30,341 bases of DNA from the NCBI GenBank assembly GCA_040905505.1, contig JBBDRL010000075.1:1-30341 (forward strand). Direction: 5' to 3'. A model generated the notes under the pieces. That model saw nothing but the letters and a program-made list of their open reading frames with translations, was not told where the DNA came from and did no database searches. This DNA comes from WHSP01 sp040905505. Lineage in GTDB: Bacteria > Gemmatimonadota > Gemmatimonadetes > Longimicrobiales > Longimicrobiaceae. Position 1 is the stretch's first letter; each line of letters begins with the position of its first letter. This document shows positions 7,756 to 15,104 of the stretch, piece by piece. A program made the translations under genes and the position numbers.

Positions 7756-9305
7756 TCGCGGCACTGATGATCTACGGACTGTTCGCCGGCTCCTGCCTGG
7801 CAGTCGCCGCATGGGCGATGGAGCGGGTGCTGATGCAGTGGCACTTCCCGGTGCGATGGGCTTCCACTGTGGGGCTGGTGTCGACGCTCGCGTTTCTGGT
7901 GTTGGCGCCGATGCGCCTCGTGAATCCGGCAATGGATGGCGGCGACAGGGGAGTCGTCGAGCTCGCGAGCGCACAGTTGGATCGAGGAGCGGACGGCCGG
8001 CCCATCCCGATCAGTCGCCGGAGTCCGACCGAGCTCTTCCCGGTATGGACGGCCGACCTGCGCCATTTCATGGAAGCGCCGACGCGTTGGAGCGGCAGAT
8101 GGCTCGGCGCCGCGGATGCGCCATCGTGGAATCGCTGGCTCGCCCCGCTATGGATCGGTACCACAGCAACCCTCCTGCTCGTCGTCCTCTGGACGATCTT
8201 CCGCGCGCGCCGTCTGCGCTCGAAATGGCCCCTTGTCGAACTGCACGAGATGCGGGTGCGCGTCGCACCGAATAGCGGACCCGCCGTGAGCGGCGTGCTC
8301 GCGCCTGAAGTCGTGGTCCCTCGCTGGCTCCTCGACGCCGCACCCGAGGACCAGAGGCTGGCCGTCGCGCACGAGGTCGCGCATATCCGCGCTCGTGATC
8401 CACTCCTCCTGCTGCTCGGTTGGCTCATCGTCGCAGCCGTTCCATGGAATCCGGCTGCCTGGTGGCTCCTATCGCGACTTCGTTCGGGGATCGAGATCGA
8501 TTGCGATGCCCGTGTCCTTCGCGGTGGAACGCGAGGCGACCGGTACGGCTTCTTCCTCATCGACGTCGCAGCGCGCTCGCAAGCGCCCCTACCTGGCGCG
8601 GCGGCGCTCATCGGACGCCGCTCCCATCTCGAAAGGAGGCTACTCGCCATGCAACGCGTTCAGCCCACTGCCCGCATCGTCCGCTGCCTCGGCCTGTGTG
8701 TCACGGCCGCGACGCTGGTTCTCGCCGCCTGCGAGAACTCGTTACCTTCGCCATCCGCCCCCGAGCCGACGCGCGCCACAGTCGAACAGCATCTGGGTGA
8801 CCTGCTCGGGTCGATGCCAGACTTCGGATTGGCCGCGAGCGCAGCCCAGACACACATCCTCGATAGCGTCGACGTAAGCGAAGAACTGCTGCGCGACCTT
8901 CCAGTCGATTCAATCGCTTCCGTCGAGGTGATCCGGGGCGTCCACAGCGAGTCAGGCGCTCACAACGAGCCGCCGGGTGGCGTGATTCAGGTGACCACAC
9001 GGAGCTACGACCGAATGTCGATAACGGAAAGGGAGCCGCAATCGACTGCGAAACGGACCGATGCCGTCCCGGACACCATCCCTTCAGCCTTGCGGAGGAT
9101 TCTGGGAGGGCCAGCCATGCCGGACTCAACCGCGCCGCCGCTTATCCGTATCGACGATGTCCGTATCAGCGCCGAACAATTCCCGGAGCTCGACCGCCTG
9201 GACATCGAGAAAATCGAGGTGATCAAGGGCGCCGCCGCAACGGCCCTCTACGGGGCAGAAGCGGCGAGCGGCGTCATCCTCATCACTACCAGAGAATCGC
9301 CATAG
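7752..9305 (+). CDS. M56 (BlaR1-like) membrane metallopeptidase with two TonB-plug-like repeats
   Basis: Inner-membrane zinc peptidase, 517 aa. Hydrophobic segments lie near residues 3-25, 37-55, 128-150, 218-240 and 307-326. The zinc site HEVAH (207-211) and a downstream acidic ligand region EIDCDARV (Glu248) are intact. The part after the last membrane segment lacks a penicillin-binding sensor domain. It holds two repeats resembling the plug of SusC/RagA-type receptors: about 369-417 (SIASVEVIRG...GGVIQVTTR) and about 464-514 (DIEKIEVIKGAAATALYG...GVILITTR). Inference: these repeats sense or bind an envelope partner, and the peptidase then inactivates the co-transcribed repressor. M56-plug combinations may exist elsewhere; the tandem copy is the odd part. 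Confidence 0.88.
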   Translation: MIAALMIYGLFAGSCLAVAAWAMERVLMQWHFPVRWASTVGLVSTLAFLVLAPMRLVNPAMDGGDRGVVELASAQLDRGADGRPIPISRRSPTELFPVWTADLRHFMEAPTRWSGRWLGAADAPSWNRWLAPLWIGTTATLLLVVLWTIFRARRLRSKWPLVELHEMRVRVAPNSGPAVSGVLAPEVVVPRWLLDAAPEDQRLAVAHEVAHIRARDPLLLLLGWLIVAAVPWNPAAWWLLSRLRSGIEIDCDARVLRGGTRGDRYGFFLIDVAARSQAPLPGAAALIGRRSHLERRLLAMQRVQPTARIVRCLGLCVTAATLVLAACENSLPSPSAPEPTRATVEQHLGDLLGSMPDFGLAASAAQTHILDSVDVSEELLRDLPVDSIASVEVIRGVHSESGAHNEPPGGVIQVTTRSYDRMSITEREPQSTAKRTDAVPDTIPSALRRILGGPAMPDSTAPPLIRIDDVRISAEQFPELDRLDIEKIEVIKGAAATALYGAEAASGVILITTRESP

Positions 9306-9340
9306 TCGCTCTGTCGCGGCACCGAACGGCGTCTCTCCTC

Positions 9341-9377
9341 TTGACGACCAAAAGGAGCCCCGTTAGCTTGCTCCTTT
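9341..9377 (+). promoter_or_regulatory. Promoter with inverted repeat upstream of padR
   Basis: TTGACG (9341-9346), a 17-nt spacer and TAGCTT (9364-9369) resemble a sigma-70 promoter. The perfect 8-bp inverted repeat AAAGGAGC / GCTCCTTT (9351-9358 and 9370-9377, 11-nt centre) fills the spacer and flanks the -10 box. PadR repressors bind dyads at their own promoters, so this is a candidate autoregulatory operator. A hairpin terminator for the peptidase gene is less likely, because there is no T-tract. Confidence 0.5.
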
Positions 9378-9401
9378 AGATCTCCAAAAGGAAGCGAGCC
9401 G

Positions 9402-9746
9402 ATGACATCCTCGAAGTCCGACGTACTGCTGGGCACGCTCGATCTGCTGGTCCTCAAGCTCCTGGAGTCGGAGCCGATGCACGGTTGGGGGCTGTCACAG
9501 CAGCTCGAGGAGATGTCGGGCGGCGTGTTCCAGGTCAATCAGGGCTCGCTCTATCCGGCCCTGCAGAGGCTGAAGACGAAGGGGATGATCCGGAGCCGGT
9601 GGGCGACGACGGAGAACGGTCGCCGGGCTCGATATTACGAGCTTACGCGCAGCGGTACGGAGCAGCTCGCCGAGGAGGTCGCGGCCTGGCTGCGAACGTC
9701 GGGCGCGGTGAATCGGGTGATCGGACTGGGTCTGGAGGCCGGGTGA
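9402..9746 (+). CDS. PadR-family transcriptional regulator
   Basis: Winged-helix regulator of the short PadR type, 114 aa. It opens with LLGTLDLLVLKLLESEPMHG and has the recognition region FQVNQGSLYPALQRLKTKGM followed by the wing WATTENGRRARYYELT, typical of the acidobacterial-type PadR proteins that precede large ABC permeases. A purine-rich AAAAGGAAG sequence lies upstream of the ATG. Its stop overlaps the GTG of the permease fragment by 4 nt (GTGA), so the pair was once co-translated. The permease is now a stump, which leaves this regulator without its usual operon partner. Confidence 0.92.
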   Translation: MTSSKSDVLLGTLDLLVLKLLESEPMHGWGLSQQLEEMSGGVFQVNQGSLYPALQRLKTKGMIRSRWATTENGRRARYYELTRSGTEQLAEEVAAWLRTSGAVNRVIGLGLEAG

Positions 9747-9980
9747 ACGCGTGGCGATGGCTCTCGGGGCTTGGGGAACGCGCCGGAGCGCTCTTGCGGC
9801 CGGACCGGTTCGAGGCGGATCTCGAAGAGGAGATCCGATTCCACCTGGAGGAGGCCGTCGAGCGCAACCTCGGGCGAGGGATGAGCCAGGCGGAGGCGGA
9901 GCGAGCGGCCCGGCTCGAGTTCGGCGGCGTCGACTCGGCGAAGGAGGGAGTGCGCAGCGAGACGGGCGTGCGCTACTGCT
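9743..9980 (+). pseudogene. Truncated ABC transporter permease (ADOP/MacB-like), N-terminal stump
   Basis: About 78 residues match the cytoplasmic prefix domain that begins orphan duplicated permeases: RFEADLEEEIRFHLEEAVER, then AERAARLEFGGVDSAKEGVR. Intact members run to roughly 800 residues with eight membrane helices. Here similarity stops near TGVRY at about 9974, before the first membrane helix. The frame stays open to 10270 only by running antisense through the LpxR-like gene, so that extension is not real. A GC-rich hairpin (9987-10000) follows. Most of the gene has therefore been lost, by deletion or by insertion of the LpxR-like gene next to it. A mis-join in the assembly is not excluded. 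Confidence 0.75.
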
Positions 9981-10006
9981 GCGCGAGGGGTGAGCACCCC
10001 CGGCCC

Positions 10007-11211
10007 TCAGCGCTCGATGGTCAGCCCCACTCTCGTGTACATGTGCCCCCTCGGCTGCGTCTCGTACAGCCGATCCTCGCTGACGAGCGTATAGGTCAGC
10101 CGCACACCCTTGTACTGTACGCCCCAGCCTGCCTCGGCCGCGCCGGTGAAAGGCCGGCGCTCTACGCGCTCACTCTCCTGAAAGGTATTGCCGTCGAGGA
10201 AAAGGTCGCGGCCCGTCCAGCGCTCGCGCAGGGTGAGCACGCCGAAGGCCGCCAGATCCTCGCCCGGTGAAAGCGGTCGCCACGGGTGCGGCAGGCGGTA
10301 CCCGGCTCGGAGGGTCACGCCGCCCTGGACATCAGTGCGGACGTTCCCGGCGCTGACGTGCCAGGCGGGGATGAGGTCGACGACCCGCATGCCGTCCTCC
10401 CTGTGCCCACCGACGACGTACCGCTCGCCGTACCGCACCAGAACGCCGGGCTCGAACGCGAGTTGATCGTCCCAGCCGCTCGGAACCGGATAGTTGGTGA
10501 GCCGATGGACGACGCTCTGAAGAAGCTCCGCCATCGAAGGCGCGCCGGTCACGCCGAGCTCCAGTCGCAGGGACCTCTCGACCGATTCTGACACGATCCG
10601 GCCTGTCGTCGCGCCGAACAGCCAGCCGGCGAACGGACGCTGAGGCTCGCCGGTCGGCGGGTCGGAGAAATCGGGTGTGAAGATCTTCTGGCCGAACTCG
10701 ACGCGCGTCTGTAGGCATGGGCGGTCCTGCTCGACGTCGGCCTCACATGGGGCGACGCCCAGGGCGACGCGGCGCCACAGCCCATCGCCGCTACCTTCGC
10801 TGGCGAGCCACAGCCCGTGCGTGTACTCGCGGTCCGAGTTCTTCTTGCCGGGCAGTATGCCGATCAGGGCGTCGTTCTCGAATACGACGTCCCACGCCTT
10901 CGCCTGGGCGGACGCTTCACTCGGAACGGCGACGGCGGACAGCAGGCAGGCCGCGACTACGAGTCGCNNNNNNNNNNNNNNNNNNNNNNNNNNNNNNNNN
11001 NNNNNNNNNNNNNNNNNNNNNNNNNNNNNNNNNNNNNNNNNNNNNNNNNNNNNNNNNNNNNNNNNNNCGCTTCACTCGGAACGGCGACGGCGGACAGCAG
11101 GCAGGCCGCGACTACGAGTCGCACCCGGGACGACCGGAACGCGAGCGGATCTTCCTTCAGCGATTGCAGTCGCGCGAAGGCGTGCGAGAAATGGCTCTGA
11201 CTCATCATCAT
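10007..11211 (-). CDS. LpxR-like lipid A deacylase (DUF2219), split by a spurious gap
   Basis: Outer-membrane beta-barrel of the LpxR/DUF2219 family, which removes the 3'-acyloxyacyl group of lipid A in Salmonella. The frame is interrupted by 100 Ns (10968-11067), but the 55 nt on each side are identical. Counting them once and dropping the Ns gives one uninterrupted 349-aa protein. It has a signal peptide (RLVVAACLLSAVAVPSEASAQA, about 31-52 with a preceding arginine-containing region) and the family start motif FENDALIG (Asn61, Asp62). YTHGLWL (Thr79) and VHRLTNYPVPSGWDDQLAFE (His184) match the catalytic region, and the C-terminus GHMYTRVGLTIER fits a last barrel strand. I could not place an equivalent of the Salmonella Glu128. 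Start ATG 11211 follows GGAAG; two more ATGs follow directly. Gene callers will see only the 10007-10594 part. Confidence 0.8.
10913..11122. other. 100-N scaffold gap flanked by an exact 55-nt duplication
   Basis: The sequences at 10913-10967 and 11068-11122 are identical over 55 nt and abut the 100-N run (10968-11067). This is the signature of two contigs that truly overlap by one k-mer but were scaffolded with a default gap. Removing one copy plus the Ns restores a reading frame across the join, which supports a zero-length gap. Confidence 0.9.
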
Positions 11212-11563
11212 TCGACTTCCAGCAGTCCTGCCCATGCCCTACGGCGCAGTGAACCCGAAGGCACGGGACCATTGCATGCGCGACGACGAACCTGCCGCCA
11301 TCCACTCAGGAACGCTAGTTCCGCCCCATAATACGGCACAGAACGGCCCAATGCACGTCGATCTGATCTCGCCCGACTGCGTGGATCCGGCGCCCGCACC
11401 ATCGGCGGGCCAGCGGTGGCTGGGCGAGGGGTGACGGACCTCCACGGTCATCCCGGTCCCACCACTCCCCGGCCCTTCCGCACCGATGCATTCTTGTCGG
11501 CGAGATGGTGGGCGCGGCCGAGTTCCTGTAGAGATATACCTCATCGTTCACAAGGAGCAGAAG
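11212..11563. other. Intergenic region between divergent genes
   Basis: 352 nt between the LpxR-like gene (minus) and the GxxExxY gene (plus). On the minus strand an AT-rich TATTAT hexamer (11327-11332) is a possible -10 box for the LpxR-like gene, without a clear -35. A short inverted repeat GGAACGCTAGTTCC precedes it near 11309-11322. The short frames seen here have no ribosome-binding site or recognisable motif, so I call no gene. Confidence 0.5.
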
Positions 11564-12019
11564 GTGGGCTCGATAACTCGTAGACCCGCCAAGCGAGAGG
11601 TGCTGAGGATAACCGCAGAGGACGTAGAGGAACGTAGAGACACCGATCCGAACGCCGTAAGCGGCCAGATCGTCGATTCCGCGATAAAGGTCCACTCTGC
11701 GCTCGGCCCCGGATTGCTCGCGAGCGCTTATCAGGCATGTTTGAGCTTCGAGCTGCGGCGGCGCGGGCTGCGAGTCCAGCAGCAGTTAGTGCTACCCATC
11801 ATCTACGAGGGCGAACGAATCGACGCTGGATACCGCATCGATCTCCTCGTGGAACACTGCGTCATCATTGAGATCAAGGCCATACAGGCCGTGCTCCCGA
11901 TCCATGAAGCTCAGCTCCTCTCATACCTCCGCCTGAGTGGCCAAAAGGTCAGACTCCTGCTCAACTTCCACGTCCCCCATATGCGCGACGGCGTGAAACG
12001 AATGGTTAACGCTCTGTAA
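11564..12019 (+). CDS. GxxExxY-family protein, signature Glu replaced
   Basis: Small soluble protein of the GxxExxY family (function unknown; a PD-(D/E)XK-like fold is often suggested), 151 aa. Core: QIVDSAIKVHSALGPGLLASAY, then YRIDLLVEHCVIIEIKAI with the Asp...Glu-Ile-Lys pattern, then LLSYLRLSGQKVRLLLNFH. The eponymous motif reads GLLASAY, so the conserved Glu is Ala. The start was set at GTG 11564 because AAGGAG lies 6 nt upstream. Residues about 17-26 are encoded by a repeat (11611-11640) whose inverted partner lies beyond the stop (12036-12064). Codons inside the repeat suggest that the gene's 5' end was recruited from the repeat. An independently mobile unit is inferred, not shown. Confidence 0.8.
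   Translation: MGSITRRPAKREVLRITAEDVEERRDTDPNAVSGQIVDSAIKVHSALGPGLLASAYQACLSFELRRRGLRVQQQLVLPIIYEGERIDAGYRIDLLVEHCVIIEIKAIQAVLPIHEAQLLSYLRLSGQKVRLLLNFHVPHMRDGVKRMVNAL
11611..11640 (+). repeat. Left imperfect inverted repeat of the GxxExxY unit
   Basis: Contains a short tandem of CGCAGAGGA, CGTAGAGGA and CGTAGAGAC. About 20 of 29 positions match the reverse complement of 12036-12064, and most differences are transitions. It lies inside the 5' end of the reading frame. Confidence 0.6.
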
Positions 12020-12035
12020 GTACCGACCAACATCC

Positions 12036-12064
12036 CTCCGCGCGCCTCTGCGCCCTCCGCGGCA
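12036..12064 (-). repeat. Right imperfect inverted repeat of the GxxExxY unit
   Basis: Read on the minus strand it is a tandem of CGCGGAGGG, CGCAGAGG and CGCGGAGGG, the partner of the repeat at 11611-11640. It begins 16 nt after the gene's stop. No flanking target duplication was found by eye. Confidence 0.55.
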
Positions 12065-12107
12065 ACCCATTCTCCGGGCCACCCATCGCAACCCCCCCAA
12101 CCCCATC

Positions 12108-12136
12108 TTGGTTCGTCGGCCCAGCCGCTGTAACTT
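12108..12136 (+). promoter_or_regulatory. Putative promoter of the DUF5916 gene
   Basis: TTGGTT (12108-12113) and TAACTT (12131-12136) with a 17-nt spacer, 65 nt before the start codon, in a locally less GC-rich stretch. The match to sigma-70 boxes is moderate. Confidence 0.35.
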
Positions 12137-12201
12137 ACTAGCCGCTCACGTTTCCCGCGGCACCGCTCCCGCCGCCCCGCTCCACTCCCGACCGAGAAAC
12201 A

Positions 12202-14952
12202 ATGCTCCAGCGCCAGATCCGACGGTTGTTCCTGTCCAGCGGCTTCGCCATCCTGCTCGTCGCCCGCGCCTCCGCGCTCGACGCGCAGCCCGCCCAGGAC
12301 GCCTTCGCCGCCGGCGTGCAGACCTCGCACGAGGCAACCGCCCCGCTCGCGACCGCAGTCCGAGCGTCGCGATCGATCACCATTGATGGCCGGCTGACCG
12401 ACGAGATCTGGTCCAGCGCTCCGCCGGTCACCGATTTCACGCAGCTCGACCCTCAGGAAGGCGCGCCCGCCACGCAGCCGACCGAGGTGCGCATCGCCTA
12501 CGACGAAGTCGCGATCTACATCGGCGCGATGCTGTACGATGACGGCGAGATCCGCACGCAGCTCGCCCGGCGCGACGGGTCGATGGGCGAGTCCGACGTC
12601 TTCGAGGTGATCCTCGACAGCTACCACGACCATCAGACGGCCTACCGCTTCGCCACCAACCCGTCCGGCATGAAGAGCGACGCGCTCGTCTCGGGCGGTG
12701 GCGGCGGCGACAGCTCGTGGGATCCGGTGTGGCAGGTCGCGACCGAAGAGGTGGAGGGCGGGTGGTCCGTCGAAATGCGCATCCCTTTCAGTCAACTCCG
12801 CTTCAGTCGTGCGACGGAGCAGACGTGGGGCGTGCAGATCGAGCGGACGATCCACAGGAACCAGGAGCAGGCGCAGTTCGCGTTCACCCCGAAGCTCGAG
12901 CCAGGGGGTGTCCAGCGCTACGGTCACCTGACAGGCATTCGCGACATCGAACCCGGCCGCCGACTCGAGCTGCTACCCTACGTCACCGGACGGATGGAGT
13001 ACGTGCGCGAGCCCGCCGCCTCCGCAGCCCTCGTCGAGAACACCCTCCGCGACCACCCGGAGATGGTCGCCAATGCGGGTCTCGACCTGAAGTACCGCCT
13101 CAGCTCCAACGTCACCCTGGACGCCACCGTCAATCCCGACTTCGGCCAGGTGGAGGTCGACCCCGCGGTGATCAACCTCACGGCGTTCGAGACGCGATTC
13201 CAGGAGCGACGCCCGTTCTTCATCGAGGGCGCCGAGATCTTCAGCTTCGGTTCCGGCGGGCCGACCGGTAGCACCGGACGTCCGGCCGAGGTGCTTTACT
13301 CGCGACGGATCGGCCGCTCCCCCCAGGGATCGGTGCCCTCCGGTGCGCTGTACTCCGATGTCCCGACGGCGACTACGATCCTGGGCGCGGCAAAGCTCAC
13401 CGGGAAGGTCGGCGGCGGATGGTCTCTTGGCTTTCTCGACGCGGTCACCGGTGGAGAGGAGGCGCCCTTCATCGACGCGGATGGCATGCGGCGTGAGGTC
13501 TCGGTGGAGCCGGCGGCGAATTACCTGGTCGCCCGCGCCCGCCGCGACCTGCGCGAAGGGGCGACGCGCTTCGGCGTGATCTTCACGGCGGTGAACCGCA
13601 GCTTCTCCTCGGACGCCCTGACCGCTCGCCTGCACTCGGCCGCCTATACGACCGGGGTGGACCTGGTCCACGAAACCGATGATCGGAGGTGGCGAATCAA
13701 CGGGTCGTTCAGCCCGAGCCTGGTCATCGGTGAGGAAGCCGCACTCGTCCGAACGCAGCAAACCTCTTCGCGATACTTCCAACGCCCCGACGCCGAGCAC
13801 CTGAGCGTCGACCCCGACGCGACTCGCATGGCCGGATACTACGCGATGGGAGCTGCGAGTCGAGTGGCCGGTGCGTGGACCGGCAGGCTCTCGCTGGGCG
13901 CAACCAGTCCCGGCTACGAGGTCAATGACATCGGCTTCCAATCGTACGCCGATCGTCTCATCGTCGACACGCACTTCCAGTACGACCAGACGCGGCCCGG
14001 CCGTCTGCTGCGAAGCTGGAACGTCGGAGGCGGCCCTGACAACATCTGGAATTACGCGGGCCAGCACGTCATGTCGAACATCAACCTTCAGAGCCGCTAC
14101 CAGTGGACCAACTACTGGAGCAGCGGCTGGCGTGTGGAGGTCACCCCGGAGACGTACGACGACCGGCTCACCCGGGGCGGTCCGATGTCGCGTACCCCGC
14201 GCGGTATGGGCGCCCGGGCCGACTTCAGCACCGACAGTCGCAAGCCATATCGGCTTTCCGCACAGGCGAGCTACTCGAGTGACGAGGGTGGATCGTGGTC
14301 GCGCAGCTTTGGTGTCGATCTGAGTCACCAGCCCCGCGAGAACTGGAGCATCGATGTCGGACCTTCGATCACGCGACGCTATTCGGCTGCTCAGTACGTT
14401 ACGGCGGTGTCGGACCCGGCCGCCACTTCGACTTTCGGCCGGCGCTACGTCTTCGCGGGCATCGATCAGACGACGCTCGGCATCGACACGCGTGTGAACG
14501 TTACATTCTCCCCGACGGTCTCCTTTGAGCTGTATGCGCAACCCTTCCTGTCGAGCGGCAAATACGGTGCGCTCAAGGAGTTGGCGGCGCCCAGCACGTT
14601 CGACTTCAGCGTCTACGGCGAGGACGTCGGATCCTCGGTCCGCGAGGACGATGGATTCTGGCGGATCGATCCCGCCGGCGGAGACGCCGCGGACTCGTTC
14701 CGCGTCCGCGATCGCGATTTCACCTTCCGCAGCCTCCTCGGCAACGCCGTGTTCCGCTGGGAGTGGCGGCCGGGGTCGACGCTTTACGTGGTCTGGCAAC
14801 AGAGCCGGGAGGAGAGGCTTGCCGCCGCCGGAATCGATCCGGGACTCCGCCCCGGAGGCGAGCTTGATTTCACGAGGGACGCGCGGGACCTGCTCGGCAT
14901 CCGGCCGAACAACATCTTCGCCGTGAAGCTTAACTACTGGCTCAACCCGTGA
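12202..14952 (+). CDS. DUF5916 outer-membrane protein with CBM9-like domain
   Basis: Secreted protein of 916 aa with an N-terminal signal (LFLSSGFAILLVARASALDA, about 9-28). A CBM9/DOMON-like sugar-binding fold follows (about 58-235; ITIDGRLTDEIWSSAPP, FEVILDSYHDHQTAYRF, GGWSVEMRIPFSQLRFS). The rest is the DUF5916 region, probably an outer-membrane beta-barrel (about 250-916), with the family signature NPDFGQVEVDPAVINLTAFE then RRPFFIEGAEIF at about 310-348. It ends in an aromatic-rich last strand (FAVKLNYWLNP). Such proteins are often annotated as hydrolases or carbohydrate-binding, but no catalytic residues are evident and the ligand is unknown. The ribosome-binding site is weak. A hairpin overlaps the stop codon. 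The 665-aa frame on the opposite strand is a shadow. Confidence 0.88.
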   Translation: MLQRQIRRLFLSSGFAILLVARASALDAQPAQDAFAAGVQTSHEATAPLATAVRASRSITIDGRLTDEIWSSAPPVTDFTQLDPQEGAPATQPTEVRIAYDEVAIYIGAMLYDDGEIRTQLARRDGSMGESDVFEVILDSYHDHQTAYRFATNPSGMKSDALVSGGGGGDSSWDPVWQVATEEVEGGWSVEMRIPFSQLRFSRATEQTWGVQIERTIHRNQEQAQFAFTPKLEPGGVQRYGHLTGIRDIEPGRRLELLPYVTGRMEYVREPAASAALVENTLRDHPEMVANAGLDLKYRLSSNVTLDATVNPDFGQVEVDPAVINLTAFETRFQERRPFFIEGAEIFSFGSGGPTGSTGRPAEVLYSRRIGRSPQGSVPSGALYSDVPTATTILGAAKLTGKVGGGWSLGFLDAVTGGEEAPFIDADGMRREVSVEPAANYLVARARRDLREGATRFGVIFTAVNRSFSSDALTARLHSAAYTTGVDLVHETDDRRWRINGSFSPSLVIGEEAALVRTQQTSSRYFQRPDAEHLSVDPDATRMAGYYAMGAASRVAGAWTGRLSLGATSPGYEVNDIGFQSYADRLIVDTHFQYDQTRPGRLLRSWNVGGGPDNIWNYAGQHVMSNINLQSRYQWTNYWSSGWRVEVTPETYDDRLTRGGPMSRTPRGMGARADFSTDSRKPYRLSAQASYSSDEGGSWSRSFGVDLSHQPRENWSIDVGPSITRRYSAAQYVTAVSDPAATSTFGRRYVFAGIDQTTLGIDTRVNVTFSPTVSFELYAQPFLSSGKYGALKELAAPSTFDFSVYGEDVGSSVREDDGFWRIDPAGGDAADSFRVRDRDFTFRSLLGNAVFRWEWRPGSTLYVVWQQSREERLAAAGIDPGLRPGGELDFTRDARDLLGIRPNNIFAVKLNYWLNP

Positions 14953-14970
14953 AGCCCGTCGGAGCTTCAC
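14949..14970 (+). terminator. Hairpin overlapping the DUF5916 stop codon
   Basis: Perfect 7-bp stem GTGAAGC / GCTTCAC (14949-14955, 14964-14970) with an 8-nt loop. The stop TGA (14950-14952) is within the stem, as in the permease hairpin at 1518. No T-tract follows. Confidence 0.45.
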
Positions 14971-15059
14971 CCTGATCTCTCACATCCGATCCACGCGCAG
15001 CCAGACCTCGCGCCACCTATGCTGGCGATGCATCGGGCAGCTTGACCGTTCATGCCATC

Positions 15060-15081
15060 TTGGCCATCTTTAGTGGGCCAA
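15060..15081 (+). promoter_or_regulatory. Inverted repeat upstream of the antitoxin gene
   Basis: TTGGCC (15060-15065) and GGCCAA (15076-15081) form a perfect 6-bp dyad with a 10-nt centre, ending 23 nt before the antitoxin ATG. Phd/YefM antitoxins bind dyads in their own promoter, so this is a candidate operator. The promoter boxes are not clear. Confidence 0.35.
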
Positions 15082-15104
15082 CATCTTGCTATTGAGGCGC
15101 TCCG

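Noticed and set aside
7375..9305. Beta-lactam resistance regulator pair (BlaI/BlaR1 proper)
   Set aside because: The peptidase has no penicillin-binding sensor domain, and no beta-lactamase or PBP gene is linked.
9485..10270. 261-aa frame covering part of padR and the LpxR-like gene
   Set aside because: Only residues after the GTG at 9743 up to about 9974 match a family. The rest is antisense to a gene with clear LpxR motifs.
10913..11122. 55-nt direct repeat as a possible transposon target duplication or recombination site
   Set aside because: The copies abut a 100-N run exactly, and merging them restores a reading frame, so this is an assembly overlap rather than biology.
12973..14970. 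665-aa open frame on the minus strand
   Set aside because: Antisense shadow of the DUF5916 gene; its composition is Arg/Gly/Val-rich without motifs or a ribosome-binding site.
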